Part shown: piece after piece, positions 18,520 to 28,194 of the stretch
Position numbering within the stretch: the first letter of the stretch is position 1
Layout of the letters: each line of letters starts with the position of its first letter
Source of the DNA: Jatrophihabitans sp.
GTDB taxonomy: Bacteria; Actinomycetota; Actinomycetes; Mycobacteriales; Jatrophihabitantaceae
Reading direction: 5' to 3'
DNA: 64,000 nucleotides
Assembly: GCA_036389035.1 (NCBI GenBank)
Contig: DASVQQ010000022.1
Location: 124,001 to 188,000 of the forward strand
Program-made: the position numbers and the translations under genes
The notes under the pieces: model-generated
The model's input: the letters and a program-made list of their open reading frames with translations, nothing else
Told to the model about the DNA's origin: nothing
Databases searched by the model: none

Positions 18520-19398
18520 TCAGCTGGCCAGCGTCAGGATCTCCGCGCCGTCCTCGGTGATGTGCAGGGTGTGCTCCCACTGGGCCACCCAGGACTTGTC
18601 GCGGGTGACCACCGTCCAGCCGTCGTCCCACATCTCCCAGGCGTGCCCGCCCAGGGTGAGCATCGGCTCCACGGTGAAGGTCATGCCGGCCTGGATGATC
18701 GTCGTCGCGCGCGGCTCGTCGTAGGGCCAGACGGTGGGCTTGGTGTGGAAGGAGTAGCCGACGCCGTGGCCGGTGAAGTCCCTGATCACGCCGTAGTCGA
18801 AGCGCTTGGCATAGGACTCGATCACCCGGCCGATCACGCTGATCGGACGGCCGGGGCGGGCCGCCTTGACGCCACGCATCATCGCCTCGTGGGTGCGTTC
18901 GGACAGCAGCTTCACCTCCTCGCTCGGCTCGCCGGCGAAGAACGTCGCGCAGGTGTCGCCATGCACGCCGTCGACATAGGCGGTGATGTCGATCTTGACC
19001 ACATCGCCTTCCAGCAGCGCCAGGTCATCCGGGATGCCGTGGCAGACGACCTCGTTCACCGACGAGCACAGCGACTTGGGAAAGCCCTTGTAACCCAGCG
19101 TGGACGGAAACGCCCCGTGGTCAAGCAGGAACTCGTGCCCGATCCGGTCCAGCTCGTCGGTGGTGACGCCCGGTGCCACGTGCCGGCCGACCTCGTCGCG
19201 GGCCAGCGCGGCGATCCGGCCGGCGTTGCGCATCCGCCGCACCGTCTCGGGGTCCTTCACCGCCGGGTCGTCGCGGTCCCAGGGCGCGCCGGTGGGCCGG
19301 CCGGCGTTGTCGACGTACTCCGGCGGGACGACGGCCGGAGCGCTGCGCATCGGCGAGATCCGGCCGGGTCGCACCGGTGGTCGGGAACGGCTCGTCAC
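18520..19398 (-). CDS. map: Methionine aminopeptidase, type I
   Basis: Removes the initiator Met from new proteins; dinuclear metal enzyme, 292 aa. Metal ligands are visible: Asp residues in [16 protein letters not shown], His in FTGHGVG, Glu in FTVEPM and Glu in QWEHTLH. A ~40-residue N-terminal extension with PPEYVD/GRP precedes the pita-bread fold, as in the actinobacterial MapB-like form that carries an SH3-binding-type extension. It starts with GTG immediately after the RNase J stop, so the two genes are probably cotranscribed. Confidence 0.95.
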   Translation of the reverse strand: MTSRSRPPVRPGRISPMRSAPAVVPPEYVDNAGRPTGAPWDRDDPAVKDPETVRRMRNAGRIAALARDEVGRHVAPGVTTDELDRIGHEFLLDHGAFPSTLGYKGFPKSLCSSVNEVVCHGIPDDLALLEGDVVKIDITAYVDGVHGDTCATFFAGEPSEEVKLLSERTHEAMMRGVKAARPGRPISVIGRVIESYAKRFDYGVIRDFTGHGVGYSFHTKPTVWPYDEPRATTIIQAGMTFTVEPMLTLGGHAWEMWDDGWTVVTRDKSWVAQWEHTLHITEDGAEILTLAS

Positions 19399-19399
19399 G

Positions 19400-21166
19400 T
19401 CATACCTCGATCACCATCGGCATCAGCATCGGCCGCCGTCGGTAGGTCTTGTCGACCCACCGGCCCACGGTCCGGCGCAGGATGTGCTCCAGGGCGTCGG
19501 CGTCACGCACCCCGTCGGCCACCGCCGCCTCCACGGTCTTGATCAGCTCCAGCCGGATCGGGTCCAGCGCCTCGGGGTCGTCGGTGAAGCCCTTGGCGGT
19601 GACCTCGGGCCCGTAGACCACCTTGCCGGCCCGCAGGTCCACCGCCACCAGGATCGAGACGAAGCCCTCGTCGCCGAGGATCTGGCGTTGCTTGATGACG
19701 GCGTCGCCGATGTCACCGACCTGCAGGCCGTCGACATAGACGTTGCCGATCTCGATCTGCCCGACGATCTCGGCGGCGCCGTCGCTCAGGTCGACCACCA
19801 CCCCGTTCTCGGCCAGCACGATGCGCTCGTCCGTCATCCCGGTCGAGCGGGCGATCGCGGCGTGCGCCCGCAGGTGGCGCCACTCGCCGTGCACCGGCAT
19901 CAGGTTCTTCGGCCGCACCGCGTTGAGCAGGTAGCGCAGCTCACCGGCCGGGGCGTGGCCCGAGACGTGCACCAGCGCCGTGGACTTGTGCACCACCGTC
20001 GCGCCGAGCCGGGACAGCCCGTTGATCACGGTGAAAACCGAGTTCTCGTTGCCGGGGATCAGCGAGGATGCCAGCAGGATCGTGTCGTCGGACACGATCC
20101 GGATCACCGGGTGCTCCCGGTTGGCCATCCGGCTCAGCGCCGACAACGGCTCGCCCTGGGAGCCGGTGCAGATCAACATCACCCGGTTGGACGGCAACTG
20201 CTCGGCGTCCTTGAGATCGACCAGGACGCCCTCGGGCACCTTGAGCAGGCCCAGGTCGCGCGCGATCTGCATGTTGCGGACCATCGAGCGGCCCACCAGC
20301 ACCGCGTGCCGGCCCGACTCGACGGCGGCGTCGAGCACCTGCTGCACCCGGTGCACGTGGCTGGCGAAGCAGGCCACGATGATCCGTCCGGTGGCCCGGG
20401 TGATGACGTCGGCGACCACCTTGCCGACCTCGCGCTCGCTCGGGATGAACCCGGGCACCTCGGCGTTGGTGGAGTCCGACAGCAGCAGGTCCACCCCCTC
20501 GTCGCCGAGGCGCGAGAAACCGGGCAGGTCGGTGATCCGGCCGTCCAGCGGGGTCTGGTCCATCTTGAAGTCGCCGGTGTGCAGCACGGTGCCGCTAGAG
20601 GTGCGCAGCGCCACCGCCAGCGCGTCCGGGATCGAGTGGTTCACCGCGTAGAACTGCAGGTCCCACTCGCCGACGGTGAGCCGGTCGCCCTCCCGGACGA
20701 TCCGCAGGTCCGGGCGCAACCGGTGCTGCTCCAGCTTGGCCGACACCAGGGCCATCGTCAGCCGGGAGCCGATCAGCGGGATGTCGGGCCGCGAGCGCAG
20801 CAGGTAGGGCAGCGCGCCGATGTGGTCCTCGTGGCCGTGGGTGAGCACGATGGCGTCGATGTCGGCCAGCCGGTCGTTGTAGGCCGACCAGTCCGGCAGG
20901 CCGAGGTCCACCCCGGGCGCGTTGGTCTTGCCCAGCAGCATCCCGCAGTCCACCACCAGCAGCCGGGACCGGCTGTCGCGCCGGCGGCCGGTCGCGCTGG
21001 CTACCGCCTCGCCGCCTGCCGCCTCGCCGGTGGGCACGGCTGGGGACCGGCTCTCGAACATGGTCATGTTGCGCCCGACCTCGCTGATGCCACCGAGCGC
21101 GACGACCCGCAGCACACCCGCCTTGAGTTTCGGGGGGTTTCCGAGCCCTCGTTCTGGTGTGCTCAC
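19400..21166 (-). CDS. rnj: Ribonuclease J
   Basis: Metallo-beta-lactamase/beta-CASP nuclease with 5'-exonuclease and endonuclease activity in RNA maturation and decay. The zinc motif [14 protein letters not shown] is intact, with further ligands in LHTGDFKMD and the beta-CASP motif [12 protein letters not shown]. The GTG at 21166 is chosen (588 aa) because AGGAGG lies nine bases upstream; a TTG 33 bases further upstream is also in frame. Most actinobacteria carry it after dapA, which is absent here. map follows directly. Confidence 0.95.
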   Translation of the reverse strand: MSTPERGLGNPPKLKAGVLRVVALGGISEVGRNMTMFESRSPAVPTGEAAGGEAVASATGRRRDSRSRLLVVDCGMLLGKTNAPGVDLGLPDWSAYNDRLADIDAIVLTHGHEDHIGALPYLLRSRPDIPLIGSRLTMALVSAKLEQHRLRPDLRIVREGDRLTVGEWDLQFYAVNHSIPDALAVALRTSSGTVLHTGDFKMDQTPLDGRITDLPGFSRLGDEGVDLLLSDSTNAEVPGFIPSEREVGKVVADVITRATGRIIVACFASHVHRVQQVLDAAVESGRHAVLVGRSMVRNMQIARDLGLLKVPEGVLVDLKDAEQLPSNRVMLICTGSQGEPLSALSRMANREHPVIRIVSDDTILLASSLIPGNENSVFTVINGLSRLGATVVHKSTALVHVSGHAPAGELRYLLNAVRPKNLMPVHGEWRHLRAHAAIARSTGMTDERIVLAENGVVVDLSDGAAEIVGQIEIGNVYVDGLQVGDIGDAVIKQRQILGDEGFVSILVAVDLRAGKVVYGPEVTAKGFTDDPEALDPIRLELIKTVEAAVADGVRDADALEHILRRTVGRWVDKTYRRRPMLMPMVIEV

Positions 21167-21268
21167 GTGAGATGGCCTCCTGGATGCTGGCTTGGTCAAG
21201 CGCGCCGTCCGGTCAAGGACGCGGGTGTCTGACGCGAGTTTATCTATCAGCTGGACTACGGTTCGCCC

Positions 21269-21577
21269 ATGAGCTCACCAGCCCCCGCGACGGTGATCGA
21301 CGCACTCGACAGTAGCCAGGTGCAGAACATCGGCCTGGGCGCCATTGTGGTGATCATCCTGCTCGGCCTGCTGCTGGCCCGGCTGGCCAGAAAGATGATC
21401 ATCAGGGTGGTGGTGCTGGTGGTCGCGCTGGTGCTGGCGGTGGCTGTCTACCAGCAACGCGACCGGGTGGCCACGGCGATCTCCGATGCCGGCAAGCGGT
21501 GCGAGGCGACCTTCTTCGGGATGCACGTGGAATCTGACAACCCGACGGTGCGCAAGGCCTGCGAGCAAGCCTCCTAG
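21269..21577 (+). CDS. Small single-pass or hairpin membrane protein
   Basis: 102 aa, no family recognised. A long hydrophobic stretch, broken by a short basic turn (ARLARKMIIR), covers residues about 22-62. The C-terminal 40 residues are soluble and contain two cysteines. It is divergent from RNase J, with a gap of about 100 bp that should hold both promoters. Confidence 0.7.
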   Translation: MSSPAPATVIDALDSSQVQNIGLGAIVVIILLGLLLARLARKMIIRVVVLVVALVLAVAVYQQRDRVATAISDAGKRCEATFFGMHVESDNPTVRKACEQAS

Positions 21578-21737
21578 GTGCCCCGCGAGTGAACTGACGC
21601 TGCCCATCCGCTGAGGCACTTATCGACGCTGAGTGCGACTCTTCTTATTTATTCCTCTTATTGCTATGAATTGGACGTTACATTCATAGCGCTTAATTGT
21701 GGCGCTCGCACTCTTCTACACAGCCTGGGAGCTGACG

Positions 21738-21998
21738 ATGCGTATACCCCTTCGCGTGACCAAGTCCGTTGTGGCGATGGTGGTGGCAGCCGGGGCGCTG
21801 GTGGCGCCCGCTGCGACCAACCCGGCAAGTGCGCTACCGCCATGCTGTGGGGTGAATTACATAACGAACTATTACGCGACCGCAGATATGTCAGGTTCGA
21901 AGGTGGGCCAGTTCGACCAGGACGACTGCGAATTCACCAGCTGGGGAGTGCGGACTGCCTATTACAAGATCACCAAGCAATATTGCTCAACTCAGTGA
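21738..21998 (+). CDS. Small secreted DUF6289-like protein
   Basis: 86 aa from the ATG at 21738, preceded by GGGAG; an upstream ATG in the same frame lacks a ribosome site. It has a signal peptide (basic MRIPLRVTKS, hydrophobic core, ASA-type cleavage near residue 33). The mature part has four cysteines and the pattern NYYATADMSGSKVGQF...SWG...YC seen in the small secreted DUF6289 family. Function unknown. The upstream 150 bp are AT-rich for this genome (21640-21700), as expected for a strong promoter or a recent insertion. Confidence 0.7.
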   Translation: MRIPLRVTKSVVAMVVAAGALVAPAATNPASALPPCCGVNYITNYYATADMSGSKVGQFDQDDCEFTSWGVRTAYYKITKQYCSTQ

Positions 21999-22008
21999 TG
22001 ATCTTGAG

Positions 22009-22050
22009 CTGACTGACTGACCGGCCGCGCACGGCCGGTCAGTCAGTCAG
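22009..22050. terminator. Strong bidirectional hairpin terminator
   Basis: A perfect 19-bp stem, CTGACTGACTGACCGGCCG with its complement, and a 4-base loop CGCA. It lies between the convergent ends of the DUF6289-like gene and the MpaB-like gene. No T-run follows on either side. Confidence 0.8.
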
Positions 22051-22059
22051 GCCACCGGC

Positions 22060-22926
22060 TCAGGCAGCCTCGGTGGTCGGGGTCATCACCCAGCGGATGC
22101 CACGGACCAGGCCGTCGCCGGCCAGCCGTACCACCGTGGCCTCGGCCAGTGGCAGGTAGGGCAGCCGCAGCGGCCAGCGGGCCCAGCGCGGCAGGCTGGC
22201 CACCGCGGCGGCGGCGAGCACCCCGTACGGAGCCCGGACGGCCAGCGGCAACGGCGGCTTGAGCAGCATGAACCTGGCCGCCTCCCGCGCCTCGCGGGTG
22301 CCCCGCAGCTCGGGCCGGTAGCCGTGCAGCTCGGCCCGGATCTGTGCCTCGGTGGTGGGTGGGTCCAGCACCCCGAGCGCGGCGGCCACCCGGGCGGCGT
22401 CGGCGACGTAGCCGTCCCGGCCGGCCTGGTCCAGCGAGCCGGCGCCGTAACGCTGGTAGGCGTAGAGAAAGCTGTCCACCTCGGCCACGTGCACCCAGCG
22501 CAGCAGGTGCGGATCAGAGGCCGCGTAGGGCCGGCCGTCCGGCGCGATGCCCCGGACCCGCTCATGGATGGCACGGATCCGGTTGATCATCGCCTGGGCG
22601 TCGGCCTCGGTTCCGAAAGTGGTGACCGCCAGAAAATGGCTGGTGCGGTGCAAGCGCCCCCACGGGTCGCCGCGAAAGCCGGAATGCCCGGCCACCCCGG
22701 CCATCGCCAGCGGGTGCAGTGACTGCAGCAGCAGCGCGCGCAGGCCGCCGACGAACATCGCCGCGTCGTTGTGCACCTGGCAGATCGGGCGGTCCGGGTC
22801 GAACCAGCGCGGGCCCTGCGACAGCTGGATCCGCTCGCGCCGGTCAGGCCCCTCACGGCCGGCCACCTGTTCGAACAGCGCTGATCCCAGCCGCTCGCGG
22901 ACGCCGGACAGCACGGGAAGAGTCAT
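22060..22926 (-). CDS. MpaB-like oxygenase (DUF2236)
   Basis: 288 aa helical protein of the DUF2236/ER-bound oxygenase family, which includes the mycophenolic-acid protein MpaB and the rubber oxygenase LCP, both His-liganded. Characteristic segments are LLLQSLHPLAMAGVAGHSGFRGDPWGRLHRT, INRIRAIHERVRG and ASDPHLLRWVHVAEVDSFLYAYQRYG. Conserved His residues in these segments suit a haem or metal site. Substrate unknown. The C-terminus is hydrophobic (PYGVLAAAAVASLP), as in membrane-associated members. Confidence 0.88.
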   Translation of the reverse strand: MTLPVLSGVRERLGSALFEQVAGREGPDRRERIQLSQGPRWFDPDRPICQVHNDAAMFVGGLRALLLQSLHPLAMAGVAGHSGFRGDPWGRLHRTSHFLAVTTFGTEADAQAMINRIRAIHERVRGIAPDGRPYAASDPHLLRWVHVAEVDSFLYAYQRYGAGSLDQAGRDGYVADAARVAAALGVLDPPTTEAQIRAELHGYRPELRGTREAREAARFMLLKPPLPLAVRAPYGVLAAAAVASLPRWARWPLRLPYLPLAEATVVRLAGDGLVRGIRWVMTPTTEAA

Positions 22927-22958
22927 ACCTCGACAGTACTTCGGCGCCGCGAGGCGGC

Positions 22959-22990
22959 TCGAGCTGTCAGGAGGCCGTTCGAGCTGTCAG
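22959..22990. repeat. Duplicated stop-codon region of gluD
   Basis: TCGAGCTGTCAG occurs at 22959 and 22979 (20-bp period). The second copy contains the gluD stop (TCA on this strand), so the gene end is repeated just downstream. Confidence 0.85.
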
Positions 22991-23844
22991 ACCGTGCCCA
23001 GACCGGTCTCGACCTGGGTCGGCGCGACCGGGGTGCGGCCGCTGGTGCGGCGCTGGCGTCCCTCGACATAGCTGGCCAGCCCCGACAGCAGGGAGTTGAT
23101 GATGATGTAGATCAGCGCCACGGCCAGGTAGAGCTGCAACGGGTTGTTCAGCGCCTGCACCAGCTGGCCGCCGGTGCGCAGCAGCTCCGAGAACCCGATC
23201 ACGAAGCCCAGCGAGGTGTCCTTGAGCAGCACCACCAGCTGGCTGATCAGGGCCGGCAGCATCACCCGGATGGCTTGCGGCAGCAGCACCATCCGCAGGG
23301 TCTGCCCGCGACTGAGCCCGATCGCGTAGGCGGCTTCGGTCTGGCCCTTGGGGATCGACTGCACGCCGGCCCGGATGATCTCGGCGATCACCGCGCCGTT
23401 GTACATCGTGAGGGCCAGCACCAGCGCCCAGAGCGCCGGCAGGTCGGTGCCCACCACGATCGGGAAGGCCAGGAACAGCGCGAAGATCAGCAGCAGCAGC
23501 GGGACGCCGCGGAAGAACTCGATGACCGCGACAGCCGGCAGCCGGATCAGCGGTTGCCGGGACAGCCGCCCGAAGGCCAGCAACACTCCCAGCACCGAGG
23601 CCAGCACGATGGCGTACCCCGCGGCGTTCAGGGTGTTTTTCAGGCCCTCCCACAGCCGCTCGTACAGCTGCGGCTCGTTGAAGAAGGGCTCGTACTTGGC
23701 GTACTCGAACTGCTCGTTGGCCGCCAGCCGCTGGACGGCCAGCCCGATCAGCACCAGCAGGATCAGCCCGCCGACGATGCTGCCGATCAGCACCCGCCGC
23801 CGGGCCCGCGGACCCTGGACGTCGTAGAGGACGGGGGTGGTCAT
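22987..23844 (-). CDS. gluD: Glutamate/amino-acid ABC transporter permease GluD
   Basis: 285 aa inner-membrane permease of the HAAT/PAAT importer type. It has a long N-terminal arm, a first helix (about 20-42) and the permease core with the ATPase-docking EAA region (EAAYAIGLSRGQTLRMVLLPQAIRVMLPA). It is the last gene of gluA-gluB-gluC-gluD and overlaps gluC by four bases. With GluC it forms the membrane channel. Confidence 0.92.
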   Translation of the reverse strand: MTTPVLYDVQGPRARRRVLIGSIVGGLILLVLIGLAVQRLAANEQFEYAKYEPFFNEPQLYERLWEGLKNTLNAAGYAIVLASVLGVLLAFGRLSRQPLIRLPAVAVIEFFRGVPLLLLIFALFLAFPIVVGTDLPALWALVLALTMYNGAVIAEIIRAGVQSIPKGQTEAAYAIGLSRGQTLRMVLLPQAIRVMLPALISQLVVLLKDTSLGFVIGFSELLRTGGQLVQALNNPLQLYLAVALIYIIINSLLSGLASYVEGRQRRTSGRTPVAPTQVETGLGTV

Positions 23845-24488
23845 CGGCCGGCCGACACGGCGCGCTCGAGCAGGCCGAACAGGAAGGCGCTCAGCAGCGC
23901 GAGCAGCAGGTAGGCCAGCGCCGCGGCGGCGATGATCGGGATCACCGCGTTGCCGAAGCTGTTGATCAGCTGGTTCATCGCCTGCACCCCTTCGAAGATG
24001 AAGAACGCCGAGGCGATGGAGGTGTTCTTGAGCAAGGCGATGAACACGCTGGCCAGCGGCGGCACGATGTTGGCGAAGGCCTGCGGAAGCACCACCAGCC
24101 GCAACGTCTGGCCGAAGGTCATCCCGATCGAGCGGGAGGCCTCAGCCTGGCCGGCGGCGACCGAGTTGATGCCCGAGCGCACCGCCTCGGCGACGAAGGC
24201 CGCGGTGTAGATCGTCAACGCCAGCACCGCGAAGCGGAAGAACGGCAGCTTCACGTCGACCTCGGGCAGCCCGAAGACGACCAGGAAGAAGACCACCGTC
24301 AACGGCGTGTTGCGTACCAGCCGCACGTACGCCGCACCGGCCCACCGCAGCGGCGGGACCGGCGAGACCCGCATCGCGGCGATCAGGGTGCCCACTATGA
24401 GCGCCCCGATCGCCGCGAGCAGCGTCAGCGAGACGGTGGTGCGAAAGCCTCGGACGAAGACGTCGAGGTTGTCGAGTACCTCGTTCAT
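23841..24488 (-). CDS. gluC: Glutamate/amino-acid ABC transporter permease GluC
   Basis: 215 aa permease with five hydrophobic helices. The EAA loop is EASRSIGMTFGQTLRLVVLPQAFANIVPPL. The N-terminus (VLDNLDVFVRGFRTTVSLTLLAA) is typical of the polar amino-acid permease family. It overlaps gluD by four bases and lies 32 bases after gluB, so one transcript is expected. Confidence 0.92.
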   Translation of the reverse strand: MNEVLDNLDVFVRGFRTTVSLTLLAAIGALIVGTLIAAMRVSPVPPLRWAGAAYVRLVRNTPLTVVFFLVVFGLPEVDVKLPFFRFAVLALTIYTAAFVAEAVRSGINSVAAGQAEASRSIGMTFGQTLRLVVLPQAFANIVPPLASVFIALLKNTSIASAFFIFEGVQAMNQLINSFGNAVIPIIAAAALAYLLLALLSAFLFGLLERAVSAGR

Positions 24489-24520
24489 CGCGGTGCTCGA
24501 CCTTCTCTAGGCCGGGGTGG

Positions 24521-25405
24521 CTACTTGTCGCAGCCGCGCGGCTCGGGCAGCGTCGGAGTGGTGTCGATGACCTTGCCGGCGGTGTCCTTGAACGCCTTCT
24601 CGTAGCTGCCGTCGGCCACCGCGTCCTTCAGCGTCTGGTTGATGAAGTCACAGAACGGCTCCTGGCCCTCGGGGATGCCGATGCCGTAGGGCTCCTCGGA
24701 GAACGGCTTGCCGATCAGCTCGAACTTGTCCGGGGCCTGGTCCACGTAGCCGGAGAGGATGACGTTGTCGGTGGTCACCGCGTCGACCTGGCCGTTGGAC
24801 AGCGCGTCGCGGCACTTGGTGTAGGCGTCGACCAGCACCAGCTCGCTGGTGCTCAACCCGTACTTCTCCTGCATGGTGGACGCCGGGGTCGAGCCGCTCA
24901 CCGAGCAGGTCTTCTTGCCCTTGAGCGACTCGGGGCCGTCGATGCCCTTGGGGTTGCCCTTGGCGACCAGGATGTCCTGACCGGCCACGAAGTACGGGCC
25001 GGCGAAGTCGACCTTCAGATCACGCTTGTCGTTGATGGTGTAGGTGGCCACCACCATGTCGACCTTCTTCTGCTCCAGGAAGGGCTCCCGGTTGGCCGAC
25101 ACCGACTCCACGAAAGTGATCTTGTCCTCGGAGATGCCCAGCTTGGCGGCGATGAGCTTGGCGATCTCGACGTCGAAGCCCTCGGGCTTGCCGGACAGGC
25201 CCTTGAGCCCGAACAGCGGCTGGTCGAACTTGGTGCCGACGGTGAGCTTGCCGGCCGAGGCGATCTCGGCCATCCGGCTGCCGGCCGCGAAGCTCGGGTT
25301 GTCGACGGGCTTCGCGGTGTCGTTGTCGTCGTCGCCGCCACAAGCGGTCAGGGACAGCAACAGCGCTGCGGCCGGGACGAGTGACATCAAGCGCATGGAA
25401 CGCAT
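24521..25405 (-). CDS. gluB: Glutamate-binding lipoprotein GluB
   Basis: 294 aa extracytoplasmic substrate-binding protein. A signal peptide ends in a lipobox (LTAC, Cys about residue 21), so it is lipid-anchored. The SBP_bac_3 fold is visible: GKLTVGTKFDQPLFG, PEGFDVEIAKLIAAKLG, RDLKVDFAGPYFVAGQ. It delivers glutamate or a related polar amino acid to GluCD. It is second in the operon, after the ATPase gene. Confidence 0.93.
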   Translation of the reverse strand: MRSMRLMSLVPAAALLLSLTACGGDDDNDTAKPVDNPSFAAGSRMAEIASAGKLTVGTKFDQPLFGLKGLSGKPEGFDVEIAKLIAAKLGISEDKITFVESVSANREPFLEQKKVDMVVATYTINDKRDLKVDFAGPYFVAGQDILVAKGNPKGIDGPESLKGKKTCSVSGSTPASTMQEKYGLSTSELVLVDAYTKCRDALSNGQVDAVTTDNVILSGYVDQAPDKFELIGKPFSEEPYGIGIPEGQEPFCDFINQTLKDAVADGSYEKAFKDTAGKVIDTTPTLPEPRGCDK

Positions 25406-25466
25406 GGCGGGGTCCTTATCTGGTTAGGGCCTGCTTCGGGCGCGGCAGGGCCGGCCCACGGGTCGG

Positions 25467-26228
25467 TCAATGGGTGAGGATCTTGGACAGGAAGTCCTGG
25501 GTTCGGGCGGATTCGGGGTTGGTGAAGAACTTCTCGGGGTGGGCCTCTTCGATGATTCGGCCGTCGTCCATGAACACCACCCGGTGGGCCGCCCGCCGGG
25601 CGAAACCCATCTCGTGGGTGATGACGACCATCGTCATGCCGGTCTCGGCCAGCGCCGTCATGACATCGAGGACCTCGTTGATCATCTCGGGGTCCAGCGC
25701 GGAGGTCGGCTCGTCGAAGAGCATCACCATGGGGTCCATCGCCAGGGCGCGAGCGATGGCGACCCGCTGCTGCTGGCCGCCGGACAGCTGGGCCGGGTAC
25801 TTGTCGGCCTGGCTGGCGATGCCGACCCGCTCGAGCAACTCCCGGCCGCGAGCCTCGGCGGCGGCGCGCTTGACGCCCTTGACCTTGACGGGGCCGAGGG
25901 TGACGTTCTCGAGCACCGTCTTGTGGGCGAACAGGTTGAACGACTGGAAGACCATGCCGACCTTGGCCCGCAGCTGAGCCAGTTCCTTGCCCTCGGCCGG
26001 TATGGGCTTGCCGTCGATGGTGATGGTGCCGTTGTCGATCGACTCCAGCCGGTTGATGGCCCGGCACAGCGTCGACTTGCCGGAGCCGGACGGGCCGATG
26101 ACGACCACGACCTCGCCGCGATCGATGGTGAGGTCGATGTCCTTGAGCACGTGCAGCGCCCCGAAGTGCTTGTTGACGCCGGACAGGACGACCAGCGGCT
26201 CACCTGAGGGCGCGTTCGAGGCGGTCAT
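25467..26228 (-). CDS. gluA: Glutamate/amino-acid ABC transporter ATPase GluA
   Basis: 253 aa ABC ATPase. Walker [10 protein letters not shown], signature LSGGQQQR, Walker [15 protein letters not shown] and the switch His in [11 protein letters not shown] are all intact. It energises the GluBCD importer and opens the operon; gene order and content match gluABCD of Corynebacterium. The promoter should lie in 26229-26330; no clear regulator site was recognised there. Confidence 0.94.
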   Translation of the reverse strand: MTASNAPSGEPLVVLSGVNKHFGALHVLKDIDLTIDRGEVVVVIGPSGSGKSTLCRAINRLESIDNGTITIDGKPIPAEGKELAQLRAKVGMVFQSFNLFAHKTVLENVTLGPVKVKGVKRAAAEARGRELLERVGIASQADKYPAQLSGGQQQRVAIARALAMDPMVMLFDEPTSALDPEMINEVLDVMTALAETGMTMVVITHEMGFARRAAHRVVFMDDGRIIEEAHPEKFFTNPESARTQDFLSKILTH

Positions 26229-26328
26229 CTGTTGATCACGAGCGGTAGCCTATCCCCGCCGTAGCGCGCCTAGGCAGCCCCGGTAGGTCACCGCGCGCCG
26301 ATCGTGACCCGACCGTTGCCCGCCCAGG

Positions 26329-26364
26329 CGCTCGTCCAGCCGCTCGTCCAGCCGCTCGTCTAGC
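26329..26364. repeat. Three 12-bp tandem copies spanning the dedA stop codon
   Basis: CGCTCGTCCAGC occurs at 26329 and 26341 and as CGCTCGTCTAGC at 26353. The last copy holds the dedA stop (CTA on this strand) and the others lie directly downstream; a single C/T difference separates the stop-bearing copy from the rest. Confidence 0.9.
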
Positions 26365-27022
26365 CCCGGACTTTGCTGGGCCGGCTGCGCCACCAGTGAA
26401 CGGCGGTGGGCAGCAGCGAGATCACCACGACGCTGACCAGGATCAGGTCGATCTTCGGGGCGACGGTCTTCTGCACGAAGTCGATGTGGCCCAGCGCCCG
26501 GCCGAGCAGCACGATGCCGTCGGTCCAGAGGATCCCGCCGATCACCGAGTACAGCGCGTACACCGAGAACTTCATCTTGCCGACGCCGGCCATCACGGTG
26601 GCCACCGTCCGCACCACCGGCACGAACCTTGCCAGGATGATGGTGGAGCGGCCGAACCGGTCGAAGAAGGCCTGTGAACGGGTGACGTACTCGGGTTTGA
26701 ACAGCCGTGACTGCGGCCGGTCGAACACCTTGGGACCGGCCTTGTAACCGATCCAGTAACCGACCAGGTTGCCGGCGATGGCGGCTATCGGCAGCACGAT
26801 CAGCACCACCCACAGGCTGGGAAAGTTGATCGACGGGTCGTCGATGGCGATCAGCAGGCCGGCCGAGAACAGCAACGTGTCACCCGGCAGGAAGAAGCCG
26901 ACCAGCAGGCCGCACTCGGCGAACAGGATGAGGGCCATCCCGATCAGGCCATAACTGCCGAGCAGGTGCTTGGGCGAGATCGGGTTGGCCATCAGCTGGG
27001 TCGCGAGGTCATACGTCGTCAT
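26360..27022 (-). CDS. DedA family membrane protein
   Basis: 220 aa, SNARE-associated/DedA superfamily; members flip or transport phospholipids such as undecaprenyl phosphate. Visible hallmarks are ECGLLVGFFLPGDTLLFSAG, the re-entrant segment GNLVGYWIGYKAG and FGRSTIILARFVPVVRTVATVMAGVGKM with the conserved Arg. The ATG at 27022 is preferred over the TTG nine bases upstream. It neighbours fbaA in several actinobacteria. Four to five hydrophobic helices are present. Confidence 0.92.
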   Translation of the reverse strand: MTTYDLATQLMANPISPKHLLGSYGLIGMALILFAECGLLVGFFLPGDTLLFSAGLLIAIDDPSINFPSLWVVLIVLPIAAIAGNLVGYWIGYKAGPKVFDRPQSRLFKPEYVTRSQAFFDRFGRSTIILARFVPVVRTVATVMAGVGKMKFSVYALYSVIGGILWTDGIVLLGRALGHIDFVQKTVAPKIDLILVSVVVISLLPTAVHWWRSRPSKVRG

Positions 27023-27085
27023 AACCAGCAAGCTTACGGACGGCGCGGAGGTGTTCGAGCCACCTCATCCGGCGGGGCGCGAGGC

Positions 27086-28090
27086 TCAGCCGGTCCAGCC
27101 GGCCAGCAGTTCCCGCTCCCGCTCGGGCGCCAGGCCCGGCGTCCGGTCCGAGGGCTGCCAGCCGCCCTCGATCGAGCGCATCCACTCCCAGGTGTCCAGC
27201 AGGGTGTCCCGGACCGGTCGGCAGGCCAGCCCGGCGGCTTCGGCACCCGTGGTGTCCTGCGCCCAGAGCCCCGGCGCGTCGGCGGTGGGCACCCACAACG
27301 GCAGCTCGGTCCAGCCCTCGACGCCGGCCTGAACCAGGTACTCGTCGCTGACCCAGGTGAACTCGGCGTCCGAGGCGGTGACCTCGCGGGCCTCGCCCAG
27401 CAGCTGGCCGCGGTTGATCTGGTGGGCCGGCCCGGTCACCTCGAAGGCGCCGGCCGGGCGCAGCAGCGCGAACTCGGCGATGTCGCGGGCGTCGATCAAC
27501 CGCAGCTCGTCCTCAGGGGCGCCGGGGGCCAGCACCTGCCCGCCCCGGGACACCCGGTCCAGCCACCACGGCAGCCGTCCGATCCGGTCGTTCGGGCCGA
27601 CGATCAGGCCGGCCCGCAGGATCGAGCTGCGGTGCTCGCCGAAGGCCCGCAGGACCGCCCGCTCGGCGCCGACCTTGCGCCAGCCGTAGGGCGCGCTCTC
27701 GTCCAGGCCCTCGGGCACCTCCTCGCCGACCGCGTCCGGGTCGCCGTCATAGAGCCCGTGCTGGTGGTAGTCGGCGTGGGCCGGCCAGCCGGAGTAGGCG
27801 TTGACCGAGGAGGTGAAGGCGTAGTGGCCGGCGCCGGGTTCGAGCAGTTCGGCGCTGGCCTTGACCAGCTCGGGCAGGTAGCCGGTGTCGAACACCAGGT
27901 CGAAGCTCATGCCGGCGAGCTTCTTCAGGTCCTCCGGGTCGCTCCGGTCGCCGGTTATCGCCCGCGCTCCGGTGACCGGCGGCCCGGTCTGGCCGCGGTT
28001 GAAGGTGGTCACGTTGTGGCCGCGGGCGACGCCGAGCTCGGCGACGGCGCGGGAGAGGAACACGGTTCCGCCCAGTACCAGGATCTCCAT
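27086..28090 (-). CDS. NAD-dependent epimerase/dehydratase family protein
   Basis: 334 aa extended SDR. The N-terminal motif LVLGGTVFLSRAVAE is a variant of GxxGxxG with Ser/Arg in place of the last Gly, as in the plant and bacterial mRNA-binding/isoflavone reductase-like group. The YxxxK pair lies in SAPYGWRKVGAERAV. Substrate unknown; a nucleotide-sugar or reductase role is possible. It is divergent from fbaA, with the two promoters in 28091-28194. Confidence 0.87.
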   Translation of the reverse strand: MEILVLGGTVFLSRAVAELGVARGHNVTTFNRGQTGPPVTGARAITGDRSDPEDLKKLAGMSFDLVFDTGYLPELVKASAELLEPGAGHYAFTSSVNAYSGWPAHADYHQHGLYDGDPDAVGEEVPEGLDESAPYGWRKVGAERAVLRAFGEHRSSILRAGLIVGPNDRIGRLPWWLDRVSRGGQVLAPGAPEDELRLIDARDIAEFALLRPAGAFEVTGPAHQINRGQLLGEAREVTASDAEFTWVSDEYLVQAGVEGWTELPLWVPTADAPGLWAQDTTGAEAAGLACRPVRDTLLDTWEWMRSIEGGWQPSDRTPGLAPERERELLAGWTG

Positions 28091-28194
28091 CGGGCCACCC
28101 GATCAGACCAGCGCCGCCACAGGCAATGGGTGTTCGCCCCCAGCGCAGTGGAATACTTCTCCCAGACGCCCCGCGAGACCAAAGGGAGACATCG

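Noticed and set aside
26229..26328. Riboswitch or attenuator before gluA
   Set aside because: No stem-loop set or conserved motif could be recognised; only a short promoter region is likely.
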